Assembly (NCBI GenBank): GCA_030428885.1
Contig: JAUIEJ010000002.1
Location: 2,501-66,500, forward strand
Length of the DNA: 64,000 nt
DNA from: Gemmatimonadota bacterium
GTDB lineage: Bacteria > Gemmatimonadota > Gemmatimonadetes > Longimicrobiales > Gaopeijiaceae
Reading direction: 5' to 3'
The stretch's first letter is position 1. The number at the start of each line of letters is the position of its first letter. Of the stretch, positions 15,517 to 24,291 are shown one piece after another. Below the pieces are notes generated by a model. It had not been told where the DNA came from. It did not search any database and worked only from the letters and a program-made list of their open reading frames with translations. The translations under genes were made by a program, and so were the position numbers.

Positions 15517-18314
15517 GCCACTAACCTGCCGTTCAGCTCATTCAGGACCTCGGTCAGCCGATCGCCGAACGCACGGTGAGCCGCCCCGAGCCCGCCCATC
15601 TGGTTGAAGGGGGCGTACTCGAAGTCATCGGGTGCAACCGTCAGGCTCGTCGCGACGTGGTCCCTGATGGCGTCGAGCCAGGCGCGCTGTTCCGGCGCAA
15701 ACGGGCCGTCACTGTGCTCCTTCTCCCGCAACCACTCCTGGTACCGCGCCTCTACCTGGTCCGCCACCGGCACCAACGGCTCATCGGGCTCGATCGCGTG
15801 CCGAACCAAGGCGATGAGGTCGACGAGTTCCTTTCCCCCCTTCCCCCGCACCTTCTCGGGTTCCACGGCTTCGTAGATCGACCAGAGCCGGCCGGCGGGG
15901 TCCTGTAGGGCGACCGGGGGCTTCCGCAGCTCGGCGGCGAGTTCCTTCACCTGGGAGAACCGCAGCCCTGCCCGGTAGGGTCGCGAGTAGAGGATCTGGA
16001 GCGCCTCGATCTCTTCGCGGTTCTCCTCCACGAACTTGCGGAAATCCGCAAGCTTCGAACGAGCGCTCTCCACCGCGGCCTCGTCGAACCCGACATCGAG
16101 GAGGACATCCTTCGTCACCTCGTCGATGATCTGGTGGAGCTGACGGTTGATGTTCAGGATTCCGTCCCGGACGTCCGGGCTCATGAACGGCTTCACGGCG
16201 GCCTTCATCCGGTCATACTCGACCTCAGCGAGTTGCTCCTCCGTCGGCTCCTCGCCCTCGGGCACCTCGAACCGCACCCCCGCCTCCCTGGCCACCTCGT
16301 CCGGGTCGATGCTCTCCAGGAGGGTCGAGGCCAGTGCAGAGGGATCCAGCCCGCCAGTGAGGCCGGCGATCTCGTCTCGCTGCTCATCGTCGAGCTGGCG
16401 GTCGAGACGAGCCATCCGGGAGGCGACCGTCGAGACGATGTCGGCGTCGAGGACCCCCGTGGCCACCGCCTGAAGGAGCTTCTCCAGGGGCACGGACGGC
16501 TTCCGGTCCAGGGGCTTCGAGGCCGTCTTGTCCCTCTCGCAGACCCCGACGGCATCCACGATGACGAACCGGTCCTTCGCCTTCGTGTCGGGCGTCACGG
16601 CCTGCAGGTCGTTCTCGTTGATGATCCGGACCCCGCGGCCCTTCATCTGCTCGAAGTAGGCGGCCGAGTTCACGTTTCTCAGGAAGAGCAGGCACTCGAG
16701 GGCCTTCACGTCGGTCCCGGTGGCGATCATATCGACGGTGACGGCGATCCGCGGGTTGAACGAGTTCCGGAACTGGCTCAGAAGGTCCTCGGGGGAGATC
16801 CCGGTGGTCTTGCTCGTGATCTTCCGGCAGAACTCGTCCCCCTTCCCGAACTCCTCCTTGATCACCTTCACGATGTCGTCGGCGTGGGAGTCCTGCTTGG
16901 CGAAGACGAGGGTCTTAGGGACCTCTGTACGGCCGGGGAAGATCTCGGTCCGGACCTTGTCGCGGAACGTGCGGATGACGAGTCGCAGCTGGTCCATCGC
17001 CACCACGTCCCGGTCGAGCTGGTTCGCGGTGTAGGTCAGGTCGTCGTCCAGCTCCTTCAGCGTCTTCTCCCGGGTTCGGCGGTCCCGGTGGGGCACGAAG
17101 GTGCCGGCCTCAGCCTTCAGGGCCCCTCCCCCCTCGGAGACCTTCGTCCGGATCCGGTAGACGCTGTATCCGACGTTCACCCCGTCGGCCACCGCCTTCT
17201 CGTGGGAGTAGTCCTGGACGACGTTGTTCCGGAAGAACCCGACAGTCTGGGCCGAGGGCGTGGCCGTGAGCCCGATCAGGAAGGCGTCGAAGTAGTCGAG
17301 GACCTGGCGCCAGACGTTGTAGATGGACCGATGGCACTCGTCGATGACGATGAAGTCGAAGGTCCCGATGGGGATCCGCGGGGTGTACTCGACGGGGATC
17401 GCCTCTCGTCGGAGGGGGTTCTCGGCCTCGAAAAGCGAGCCGGCCTCGTTGCCCTCCTCGAACTCGTCCTCGCCCTGCAGCATCGAGTAGAGCCGCTGGA
17501 TCGTCGTGATGACGACCTTGCTGGCCGGATCGATCGTGTTCGCCCTGAGGTGCTGGACGTTGTACTCCTGAGCGAAGCTGTACTGGGACCCCGGGGCCGA
17601 GAACTGCTGGAACTCGTTCAGGGCCTGCTTCCCGAGGTTGTTCCGGTCGACCAGGAACAGGATCCGGTTCGCCTTCGCGTGTTTGATCAGCCGGTAGCAG
17701 AAGGAGCAGGCCGTGAAGGTCTTCCCGGACCCGGTGGCCATCTGGATGAGGGCGCGAGGGCGGTTCTGGGCCAGGGAGGCCTCAAGATTCTGGATCGCCT
17801 CGAACTGGACCGGCCAGAGGCGGCCCTGTTGGAGCGGGGGCATGACCTGGAGGTTGGCTCGCAACTGGGAATCGAGCCCGGCGAGGCGGACGAGTTCCTC
17901 GGGGCGGTGGAAATGGAACACCTCCCGGCTCCGCGGCTCGGGGTCGAGGGCGTTCCGGAACTGGGTGACCTTCCCCGTCGACTCGTAGGCGAACGGGATC
18001 GGCCGTCCGTAGCTCGGGACGTTCTCCGCCACCCCCAACTGGTACTGCTCCGACTGGGTGATGACCCCCTGGAGGGTGTAGCCGACCGGCTTGGCCTCGA
18101 CGACCGCGATGACCTTCCCCTGGGCGTAGAGGAGGTAGTCGGCGAAGCCCTTCTTCTGGCTGCCGCCGGAAGTCCATGCGAGGGGGTACTCCCGCACAGC
18201 GACTCCATCGGCGGCCTGGATGTTCATCGACCCGTAGTCCTGAACGACCCAGCCCGCCTCCTCGAGCATGTCGTCGATTGCCCGTCGGGCGTCGGCTTCC
18301 GGCGATGGGGTCAT
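15513..18314 (-). CDS. hsdR: Type I restriction endonuclease motor/nuclease subunit
   Basis: This is a 933-residue protein. The N-terminal nuclease is of the PD-(D/E)xK type: KGFADYLLYAQGKVIAVVEA gives D59 and the E73-x-K75 pair. Superfamily 2 helicase motifs follow: ALIQMATGSGKTFTA (Walker A, about 189-202), VIDECHRSIYN (DECH, about 325-328), LTATPSAQT, and in the second lobe DMIATGTDVKALECLL and QMKGRGVRIIN (motif VI). The C-terminus is helical. It translocates and cuts unmethylated DNA. It is the first gene of the leftward operon; the promoter should lie in the 167 bp upstream, where I see no clear signal. Confidence 0.96.
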   Translation of the reverse strand: MTPSPEADARRAIDDMLEEAGWVVQDYGSMNIQAADGVAVREYPLAWTSGGSQKKGFADYLLYAQGKVIAVVEAKPVGYTLQGVITQSEQYQLGVAENVPSYGRPIPFAYESTGKVTQFRNALDPEPRSREVFHFHRPEELVRLAGLDSQLRANLQVMPPLQQGRLWPVQFEAIQNLEASLAQNRPRALIQMATGSGKTFTACSFCYRLIKHAKANRILFLVDRNNLGKQALNEFQQFSAPGSQYSFAQEYNVQHLRANTIDPASKVVITTIQRLYSMLQGEDEFEEGNEAGSLFEAENPLRREAIPVEYTPRIPIGTFDFIVIDECHRSIYNVWRQVLDYFDAFLIGLTATPSAQTVGFFRNNVVQDYSHEKAVADGVNVGYSVYRIRTKVSEGGGALKAEAGTFVPHRDRRTREKTLKELDDDLTYTANQLDRDVVAMDQLRLVIRTFRDKVRTEIFPGRTEVPKTLVFAKQDSHADDIVKVIKEEFGKGDEFCRKITSKTTGISPEDLLSQFRNSFNPRIAVTVDMIATGTDVKALECLLFLRNVNSAAYFEQMKGRGVRIINENDLQAVTPDTKAKDRFVIVDAVGVCERDKTASKPLDRKPSVPLEKLLQAVATGVLDADIVSTVASRMARLDRQLDDEQRDEIAGLTGGLDPSALASTLLESIDPDEVAREAGVRFEVPEGEEPTEEQLAEVEYDRMKAAVKPFMSPDVRDGILNINRQLHQIIDEVTKDVLLDVGFDEAAVESARSKLADFRKFVEENREEIEALQILYSRPYRAGLRFSQVKELAAELRKPPVALQDPAGRLWSIYEAVEPEKVRGKGGKELVDLIALVRHAIEPDEPLVPVADQVEARYQEWLREKEHSDGPFAPEQRAWLDAIRDHVATSLTVAPDDFEYAPFNQMGGLGAAHRAFGDRLTEVLNELNGRLVA

Positions 18315-18481
18315 GCCAGGAGGGGCGGGGGTGAAGGGGGAGGCAGCCCTCAGGATACACGCCCCCCGCCTTTGCCGCAGCCCCCAGTCGGCTCCAGAGG
18401 GCGGCGGGGCTCAGGTCCGGCCCCGGGACCAGCAGACCGCCCTCTCCGGCGCTCAGAGCCGCCGTGGGGCCCCTCGAGCGC

Positions 18482-18868
18482 CTACTCGGGAGCGTCGACC
18501 GGTGTCTTCGAGGGGAAGTGGAAGGGACGCCCGTTGACCTCGGTGACCCACTCGCCCTCGGCCTCCTCCAAGGGCTTGAGCCGGGCGAGAAGCTCCTCGT
18601 CAGGCAGTTCCACCGACAGGCTCACATCGGCGTCCCCAACGCTCCAGAGATCCCAGTGATCGAGCGCTGCGTGGACGGACTCCGCCCGCAGCGAGTCCAC
18701 CATGCCAGATGCATCCTCGTGCATGAAGAAGTGCTCTCGGAACGCCCAGACCGAGACCGTGCCAGTCATGGGGCCGCCGCTGTCCCAGGACATGCTGTAC
18801 ACTGGAATTCCCTCTTCCTCGAGCAACTCCATGAGAAAGTCCTTCGGCACCTCGACCGTCGTGATCAC
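18482..18868 (-). CDS. Hypothetical 128-residue protein
   Basis: The start is GTG 18868, because a perfect AGGAGG lies six to seven bases upstream (18875-18880); the longer frame from 18940 has none. The sequence begins with VITTVEVPKDFLMELLEEEG and continues with Trp/His-rich segments (WDSGGPMTGTVSVWAFREHF, HAALDHWDLWSVGDADVSL), with no signal peptide or membrane helix. No family is recognised. It lies 167 bp upstream of hsdR in the same direction and may mark the right edge of the island. Confidence 0.7.
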   Translation of the reverse strand: MITTVEVPKDFLMELLEEEGIPVYSMSWDSGGPMTGTVSVWAFREHFFMHEDASGMVDSLRAESVHAALDHWDLWSVGDADVSLSVELPDEELLARLKPLEEAEGEWVTEVNGRPFHFPSKTPVDAPE

Positions 18869-19074
18869 CGCGCACCTCCTTCGACCGGAGCTGATCCCGA
18901 CCCGCCGGCTCAAGATGCCGTCCGAGCGGAGTAGATGCACGCCGGCCGCATCTCACCCTCCCGGTCGGCTCCAAGCCTCGTTGCACCCCTGCCCTACCCG
19001 AGACCCGACCCAATCCCTCCTCGGAGCCAGGAGCCGCCTCGGGGGCCCTCCTAAGGTCAGCCCTCTCGGCGAGC

Positions 19075-19836
19075 CTACTCGTAGGTCGGCTTCACCGGCC
19101 CGTTCACGGTGTCGCTCAGGTAGTCCACGCGGTGGTCCGGCTCGGTCTCGAGCACCTCGAGTTCCCCGTCGTTCAACAGCCCCTCGATCACCTCGTGGGA
19201 TCCTCCCACGTAGCTCCAGCACAGATCGGTGTCCTTCAGCACACAGAACGACCGGTCGTCGGGCCACCACACTCCGGGCATGGGCCCCGAGCGAGACAGG
19301 AACGGATCGTCCACGGCCTCGGGCGTGGTCCGGAACAGCAGGTAGCCCCGGATTCCGCGGCGAAGCAACGGGGCGTTGAAGGCCTCCTCCACCCCGGCAC
19401 ATCCGCGCCAGATCGCGCTCCAGCAAGCCTTCGGTGGTGAGCCGCCGAAGAGGACGCGGACGAGGGACTCCGTGACGAGCCCGTGGGTGTGGCTGTGCCA
19501 GGGGCTGACCAGGTCGCCGGGTGCGGCCCCGAGGGGGCCCGAGCGCAGAGGCTCCCACTGGACCTCGGGGTGGATCACCCGCCCCGTGGCTTCCGCCACC
19601 TGCCGCCACGGCACGAGGACTCCGAGTCGGTCCTTCGCCGGGTGCAGCACCCGGGCGTACCGATCGAACACGGGAGGGAGCAGGCTCGATACGCGGAACC
19701 CACCCCCTACCCGCATGGCCGTCGGGATCTCGAGCCAGAGCCCGGGTTCGGCGTCGGGCGCCACGCGGCATCCCGGCTTCAGTTCCAGCCGGATCGGCGT
19801 GCCGCCGTCGCGTCCGAGCCACCCTATGGACGACAT
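19075..19836 (-). CDS. Hypothetical 253-residue cytoplasmic protein
   Basis: The start is placed at ATG 19836 (MSSIGWLGRDGG); the frame is open further upstream but that part is low-complexity. Segments such as LPPVFDRYARVLHPAKDR, GRVIHPEVQWEPL and KACWSAIWRGCAGVEEAF recall uncharacterised actinobacterial proteins of similar size, without a known domain. It is Trp- and Pro-rich, with no signal peptide. No ribosome-binding site is obvious, so the start is uncertain. Confidence 0.65.
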   Translation of the reverse strand: MSSIGWLGRDGGTPIRLELKPGCRVAPDAEPGLWLEIPTAMRVGGGFRVSSLLPPVFDRYARVLHPAKDRLGVLVPWRQVAEATGRVIHPEVQWEPLRSGPLGAAPGDLVSPWHSHTHGLVTESLVRVLFGGSPPKACWSAIWRGCAGVEEAFNAPLLRRGIRGYLLFRTTPEAVDDPFLSRSGPMPGVWWPDDRSFCVLKDTDLCWSYVGGSHEVIEGLLNDGELEVLETEPDHRVDYLSDTVNGPVKPTYE

Positions 19837-19945
19837 GGCGCGGTCGGCTGCACGCGGGGCGGCGGAGGCTGGGTCGCCGCGGCCGACTGGTGCACCATCC
19901 GGAGTCCCCCACACCGTCCGGCCATCTCCCAACGCCCGTCCTTCT

Positions 19946-20110
19946 TCAGGAATCGGCACAGGGTGTGGATCGAGTGCCCATCGCGAAGCGTGGATGGGCT
20001 GCCGCGAGTCGGACGACGGCGACCGAGTCCTCGACGGATTGGGCCATGGCCGACCCAGGTGCCAGCAGCAATTCGAGGGCCACCGCTACCCGCCTGGGCA
20101 TCGAGGTCAT
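19946..20110 (-). CDS. Short secreted protein, possibly truncated by a frameshift
   Basis: This 54-residue frame starts at ATG 20110, overlapping the upstream lipoprotein stop (ATGA). It begins MTSMPRRVAVALELLLAPGS, then AMAQS, a signal peptide with a plausible cleavage site after AMA. Only about 30 mature residues follow before a TGA. Directly after, another frame reads CRFLKKDGRWEMAG, which looks like the continuation of a secreted protein, so this may be the N-terminus of a broken longer gene. Confidence 0.4.
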   Translation of the reverse strand: MTSMPRRVAVALELLLAPGSAMAQSVEDSVAVVRLAAAHPRFAMGTRSTPCADS

Positions 20111-20610
20111 CGGGGTCCCGCCGGCTCCGGCGGCCAACCGGGATGGAAGTCCAGGGGGCGATCGAAGACCTGCCCGTCGCCGCTGACCACCCGCACCGTG
20201 GCCTCCAGGGCCGTGGCGAACTCGATCTCCAGGGTGTCGGTGAAGGTCGTACGAGGCGGGCCCTCGCGGTCGGCCGTAGATGAGCCGACGCAGCGCGTCG
20301 AGCGAACTTCGTACGGCAGAATGAAGACGAGGCCTGGATTCTCCACCGAACCGTCGGCGACCCTCACGTCCCAGTCGGGCCGCACGACGTCGCACAGGCC
20401 CTCGGTCGTGATGGCGATTCGGATGCGGCGCCCCTCGACGATCCAGGCACCCGGGTTCGTCTCGATCCCGGGGAACTGCAGCCCTCCCGCGGGCGTGGCG
20501 ACGAGCCCGAGCACCCGCATTTCGGTCGGCTCCGTAGGGGACTCCTCACAGGCGGAAGCCGCGAGCAGCGTCACAGCCGATACGATGCCGACGAGTCGCG
20601 TGATCCTCAT
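20107..20610 (-). CDS. Predicted lipoprotein, function unknown
   Basis: This is a 167-residue protein. The ATG at 20610 gives a lipoprotein signal (MRITRLVGIVSAVTLLAASA followed by Cys 21). The mature part alternates beta-strand segments (MRVLGLVATPAGGLQFPG, GRRIRIAITTEGLCDVVRP, TFTDTLEIEFATALEATVRV), suggesting one immunoglobulin-like or small beta domain on the periplasmic side of a membrane. No family is recognised. It may be co-translated with the 54-residue secreted frame downstream. Confidence 0.7.
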   Translation of the reverse strand: MRITRLVGIVSAVTLLAASACEESPTEPTEMRVLGLVATPAGGLQFPGIETNPGAWIVEGRRIRIAITTEGLCDVVRPDWDVRVADGSVENPGLVFILPYEVRSTRCVGSSTADREGPPRTTFTDTLEIEFATALEATVRVVSGDGQVFDRPLDFHPGWPPEPAGPR

Positions 20611-20807
20611 GACTGCCCCACACCGTTGATGTCGCGTTCTCCGTGGCCGCACCGCCCCCCATATGCGCTACGATCGCGGCTTCCCCGCATTTCCGAAAGC
20701 CGGTCCTGGCGTGCGCGGCACATGCACGTGGCGCCCGGGGCAAAGACGGGTCCCCCGCTTCGATCGAGTTTTCGGCACGTTCTCCTCACCCCTGCCCGGA
20801 GCCCGAC

Positions 20808-21218
20808 ATGAGCGCTGCATCCCCCCAGGCCGTCGTCCGACGTCTGATCGAGGAGGTCATCAACGGCCAGGACTACGGCCTGCTGCCCGAACTGCTCCAC
20901 GAGGAGTACGTCTTTCGCACTCCCGGCGAAGAGCTGAGCGGCGCCGCCGCCCTCAGGGCGCTCTTCAGCAGCTACCGGGAGGCATTCCCCGACCTGGCCG
21001 TGGGCATCGACGACATGTTCGGCTCCCACGACCGGGTGGCGACGACCTTCACCCTCACCGGAACCCACACGGGACCCTTCATGGGCCTGCCCGCCACGGG
21101 GCAGGCGGTGGCCGTGGACGGCATCGTTCTCAGCCGGGTGCTGGAGGGGCGCATCGTCGACGAATGGGAGCTCATCGACGTGGCGGGCCTCGTGGAGCAG
21201 TTGGGAGTCGGGGGCTGA
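20808..21218 (+). CDS. SnoaL-like / ester cyclase family protein (NTF2 fold)
   Basis: This 136-residue protein has the SnoaL-like pattern: QAVVRRLIEEVINGQDYGLL, then LLHEEYVFRTPGE, LFSSYREAFPDLAVGIDDMF, and VATTFTLTGTHTGPFMGLPA before VDGIVLSRVLEGRIVDEWEL. The NTF2-like cone binds small hydrophobic molecules; members include polyketide cyclases and many uncharacterised proteins. No specific substrate can be named. It is a single rightward gene between two leftward ones; the ATG at 20808 begins the conserved fold. Confidence 0.85.
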   Translation: MSAASPQAVVRRLIEEVINGQDYGLLPELLHEEYVFRTPGEELSGAAALRALFSSYREAFPDLAVGIDDMFGSHDRVATTFTLTGTHTGPFMGLPATGQAVAVDGIVLSRVLEGRIVDEWELIDVAGLVEQLGVGG

Positions 21219-21224
21219 CGCGCC

Positions 21225-22706
21225 TCAGTTGCCCATGAGCGCCGCCCGGTCGACGAGACGCCCCCGTGCGATGACGGACCGGATGCGGCGGGAGTTCCGG
21301 ATGTCGGCGAGGGGATCGGCGTCGAGGATCAGCAGGTCGGCCCGCTTCCCCACCTCGATGGTCCCGAACTCCTCGGTGTCCTCGACCATGCGGGCGGCGT
21401 TGATGGTGGCGGCCTGGATCGCCTCCAGCGGGGTCAGTCCCCCTTTCACGAGGTGGGCCAGTTCCTCGTGAGCGGAGTAGCCCGCGAAGACCATGGGGTT
21501 GCCCACGTCGGTGCCCAGCACGATGGGCACGCCGAGGCGGTGGAGGTCGGCCACCTCCCCCATGACCGCATCGGTCTCGGCGCGCCAGAACGGAAGCGAG
21601 TCGGCCTCGGCGCCCGCATCCAGCATGCCCGCCTGCGCGAATGCCTCGATCTCCTCGTCGGTGACGGTCTCGCGCAGGAACGGATCATCGAGCCTGCTGG
21701 GGTCCTCCACGTAGCGAATGAAGGCGTCGTAGAGCGACAGGGTCGCCACGGTGTGGAAGTCCCGGTCCGCCAGATCGGCGCCCACCGTCGTGCTCGGAAA
21801 CGGGCGCTCGGAAACGGCGTGCACCACCCCCGCCACCCCGCCCGCCATGGCGGCCTCGAGTTCGTGGGGCGACGAGACGTGGGCGAAGACCCGCAAGTCG
21901 TGGGCCGCCGCCTCGTCGACGATGGCCTGGATCATCTCCACCGGCATCAGGGGGTGATCGTCGCCGAATTCCGACGGGCCCGTCTCCACCGTGATCTTGA
22001 TCGCGTGCATCCCGCCGGCGGCCCGTTCCTGTACCGCTCGCCGAGCCGCCGCGGCGGTCCGGACCAGTGAGATCCCGAGCCCGAGGGGGTAGAGGTTCGC
22101 CGGCTCGTCTTCGGGGGTGGCGTCAACGATGGCCTGGGCGGCCTCCCGCCGCGGGGGCGGGAAGATCGTCCAGACGGGGTGGGTGCCGGGGAGGGTCAGG
22201 TGCCCTCCGGTCCCGTACACCGTGGGCCCCTGCACCTCCCCGCGCTCCATCCTCGCCCACAGGTCCCGGATGGACTCGGTGCTCCCGTCCGTCGCTCCGA
22301 GATTCAGCATCGAGGTCACGCCGTAGTACAGCAGACGCCGAAGCACCTGCTCGGTCTGGTCGTCCGGCCCCGGACCGGGCAGGCCGAGGCTGAAATGCAC
22401 GTGCATGTCGGAGAGCCCGGGCATGACGAAGGCTCCTGCGGCATCCACGATCGTCGCGTCCGCGGGAGGCTCGGCCTCACCGGTCGGAAGGATCGCGGTG
22501 ATCCGCCCGTCGCGGACGAAGACGTCGGTGTCGGCCCGTGGAGGACTCCCGGTGGCATCGATGACCGTCGCGCCACGGACCACGAGGTCGGCCTCGGGCA
22601 TCGGGGGACTGGAGCAGGCGCCCAGGACGGTCGGGAGCAGCAGCGACCCGGACAGCACGACGGCGCGGGTGCTCGCCCTGCACGCCTCTCTCCAGACCGT
22701 CGTCAT
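21225..22706 (-). CDS. Lipoprotein amidohydrolase (imidazolonepropionase-like)
   Basis: This is a 493-residue protein. The ATG at 22706 is preceded by a G-rich ribosome-binding site and opens a lipoprotein signal ending LGACSS. The amidohydrolase fold follows: VVRGATVIDATGSPPRADTD, the metal motif DMHVHFS, a Lys in AIKITVETGP, FAHVSSPHEL, VVHAVSER, and the late Asp in IVLGTDVGNP. The C-terminal subdomain is typical (TINAARMVEDTEEFGTIEVG). The family hydrolyses C-N bonds in cyclic amides or dipeptides; exported members are often prolidase-like. The substrate is unknown. It is divergent from the DGPF/sigma operon. Confidence 0.88.
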   Translation of the reverse strand: MTTVWREACRASTRAVVLSGSLLLPTVLGACSSPPMPEADLVVRGATVIDATGSPPRADTDVFVRDGRITAILPTGEAEPPADATIVDAAGAFVMPGLSDMHVHFSLGLPGPGPDDQTEQVLRRLLYYGVTSMLNLGATDGSTESIRDLWARMERGEVQGPTVYGTGGHLTLPGTHPVWTIFPPPRREAAQAIVDATPEDEPANLYPLGLGISLVRTAAAARRAVQERAAGGMHAIKITVETGPSEFGDDHPLMPVEMIQAIVDEAAAHDLRVFAHVSSPHELEAAMAGGVAGVVHAVSERPFPSTTVGADLADRDFHTVATLSLYDAFIRYVEDPSRLDDPFLRETVTDEEIEAFAQAGMLDAGAEADSLPFWRAETDAVMGEVADLHRLGVPIVLGTDVGNPMVFAGYSAHEELAHLVKGGLTPLEAIQAATINAARMVEDTEEFGTIEVGKRADLLILDADPLADIRNSRRIRSVIARGRLVDRAALMGN

Positions 22707-22830
22707 GCAGCCCCCTGTGCCTGGGTGGACCGAGGCCCTCGACTCCGGCCCGGTGGGGAGGCATGCTACCCCCGCCGTGCCCCTCGGGCCAGCCTCGATC
22801 CGACCTCCGGCGCCCGATCTCCCGCCCCGT

Positions 22831-22856
22831 GTCGAACACGGAGTCCCCCGTTCGAC
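22831..22856. promoter_or_regulatory. Dyad upstream of the DGPF / ECF42 operon
   Basis: GTCGAAC and GTTCGAC form a perfect 7-bp inverted repeat 12 bases apart, 40 bases before the first start at 22897. It could be an operator or a hairpin in the leader. The 190-bp divergent region holds no gene. Function is inferred from position only. Confidence 0.4.
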
Positions 22857-22896
22857 GAGAGGGTGAAGGAGCCATGAACCCACGCCAGGAGCCCCG

Positions 22897-23322
22897 ATGC
22901 GATTCATGATGTTGGTGATCCCCAAGGGATACGAACACGCCGCCCCCGGAACGGTGCCCGACGACCCGGCCGCCGTCGAAAAGATGATGAAGTACAACGA
23001 GTCCCTTCAGAAGGCAGGGGTGCTGCTCGCGCTCGACGGCCTGCATCCGCCGTCCATGGGCTTCCGCGTCTCGTACTCGGGCGGCACGCCGAGCGTCGTG
23101 GACGGTCCGTTCGCCGAGGCGAAGGAGGTCGTCGGCGGGTACTGGATGATCGAGGTCGCCTCGCGAGAGGAGGCGGTGGAGTGGGCCCGAAAGGCGCCCA
23201 TGGGCGACGACGAGATCATCGAAGTGCGCCAGGTGCAGTCCTTCGACGATTTCCCCGAAGACGTCCAGGAGAAGATCGGCGACTTCGAGATGGGCGATCG
23301 TCGCGGGGAGGACGGGCGATGA
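22897..23322 (+). CDS. DGPF/YCII-domain protein
   Basis: This 141-residue protein is of the YCII/DGPF family: MRFMMLVIPKGYE at the N-terminus and VVDGPFAEAKEVVGGYWMIE carrying the DGPF signature. The dimeric ferredoxin-like fold resembles YciI, but a catalytic role is not established for DGPF proteins. AGGAG lies about seven bases before the ATG. Its stop overlaps the next start (ATGA). DGPF proteins are the known genomic partners of ECF42 sigma factors, and one is encoded at the end of this operon. Confidence 0.92.
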   Translation: MRFMMLVIPKGYEHAAPGTVPDDPAAVEKMMKYNESLQKAGVLLALDGLHPPSMGFRVSYSGGTPSVVDGPFAEAKEVVGGYWMIEVASREEAVEWARKAPMGDDEIIEVRQVQSFDDFPEDVQEKIGDFEMGDRRGEDGR

Positions 23323-23720
23323 AGTTCCTCTGCCTGGGCTACTACGCCCCCGAGGTCTACGAGGCCATGTCCGACGCCGAGCGGAAGGCTCTGGGCGAAC
23401 GCTGCCGGCCCCACGACGAGAAGTTTTTCGGCACGGCCAAGGTGCTCGACGTCGCGTCGCTGAAGCACCCCTTCGGCGCCCACATCCGCCCCGGCCCGAA
23501 CGGTCAGACCGTGACGGACGGCCCGTTCGCCGAGGCGAAGGAGGTCGTGGGTTCGTACTTCATGATCGAGGCCGACGATCTCGACCACGCCGTGGAGATC
23601 GCCCGCCTGCACCCCGCCGCCCAGATCGGCTGGGAGGTGGGCTTCTCCATGGAGGTGCGGCCCGTGGACATCGTGTGGGTGAAGGACGGCGAATACGTGG
23701 GCCCCAAGCGGGAGTCCTGA
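23319..23720 (+). CDS. Second DGPF/YCII-domain protein
   Basis: This 133-residue paralogue of the gene before it carries VTDGPFAEAKEVVGSYFMIE, nearly the same signature block, after MKFLCLGYYAPEVYEAMSD. The start at 23319 overlaps the upstream stop by 4 bp and the stop lies one base before the next ATG, so the operon is tightly coupled. The internal duplication suggests a heterodimer or tandem paralogues, as seen in other ECF42 operons. Confidence 0.92.
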   Translation: MKFLCLGYYAPEVYEAMSDAERKALGERCRPHDEKFFGTAKVLDVASLKHPFGAHIRPGPNGQTVTDGPFAEAKEVVGSYFMIEADDLDHAVEIARLHPAAQIGWEVGFSMEVRPVDIVWVKDGEYVGPKRES

Positions 23721-23721
23721 C

Positions 23722-24291
23722 ATGCCTCGTCGCCTCCTGCTCTGGGACGTCGTCACCCTGGACGGCTACTTCGAGGGCCGTGAGAAGTGGGACCTCGCCT
23801 TCCACGAGACGGCCTGGGGGCCGGAACTCGAGGCCTTCTCGCTCGAGCAGGCCGAGGAGGTCCGGGTGCTCCTCTTCGGGCGCGTCACCTACGAGGGCAT
23901 GGCCGCCTACTGGGCCAACGCCGAGGGGCCCATCGCCGACTTCATGAACGGCGTGCCGAAGGTGGTCTTCTCCCGTACGCTGGCCGAAGCGGACTGGGCG
24001 AACACTCGCCTGGTCCGGTCCGAGGCCGTCGACGAGGTGCGGCGGCTGAAGGCGATCGAGGGCGAGGGCGACCTCTTCGTGTTCGGAAGCGCCGATCTCT
24101 GCGACTCGCTCCTTGGCGCGGGGCTGGTCGACGAGGTGCGGCTGGGCCTCGTGCCCGTGGTCCTGGGCCATGGGACTCCGTTCTTCAAACCGAGACCCAC
24201 GCCGGTCACGCTCGAACACCTCGGCACCCGTCAACTAGGACCGGGCTGCACCCTGCTCCGGTACCGGCCGGTCGCGGCCGACCCGGTGTGA
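23722..24291 (+). CDS. Dihydrofolate reductase-like (RibD C-terminal fold) protein
   Basis: This 189-residue protein starts MPRRLLLWDVVTLDGYFEGR, the usual N-terminus of the DHFR/RibD_C family. It continues with VLLFGRVTYEGMAAYW, NGVPKVVFSRTL, LFVFGSADLCDSLLGAGLVD and EVRLGLVPVVLGHGTPFF, the NADPH-binding fold. Such stand-alone proteins are not the folate enzyme and their substrates are mostly unknown. The stop overlaps the GTG start of the sigma gene by 4 bp. Confidence 0.9.
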   Translation: MPRRLLLWDVVTLDGYFEGREKWDLAFHETAWGPELEAFSLEQAEEVRVLLFGRVTYEGMAAYWANAEGPIADFMNGVPKVVFSRTLAEADWANTRLVRSEAVDEVRRLKAIEGEGDLFVFGSADLCDSLLGAGLVDEVRLGLVPVVLGHGTPFFKPRPTPVTLEHLGTRQLGPGCTLLRYRPVAADPV

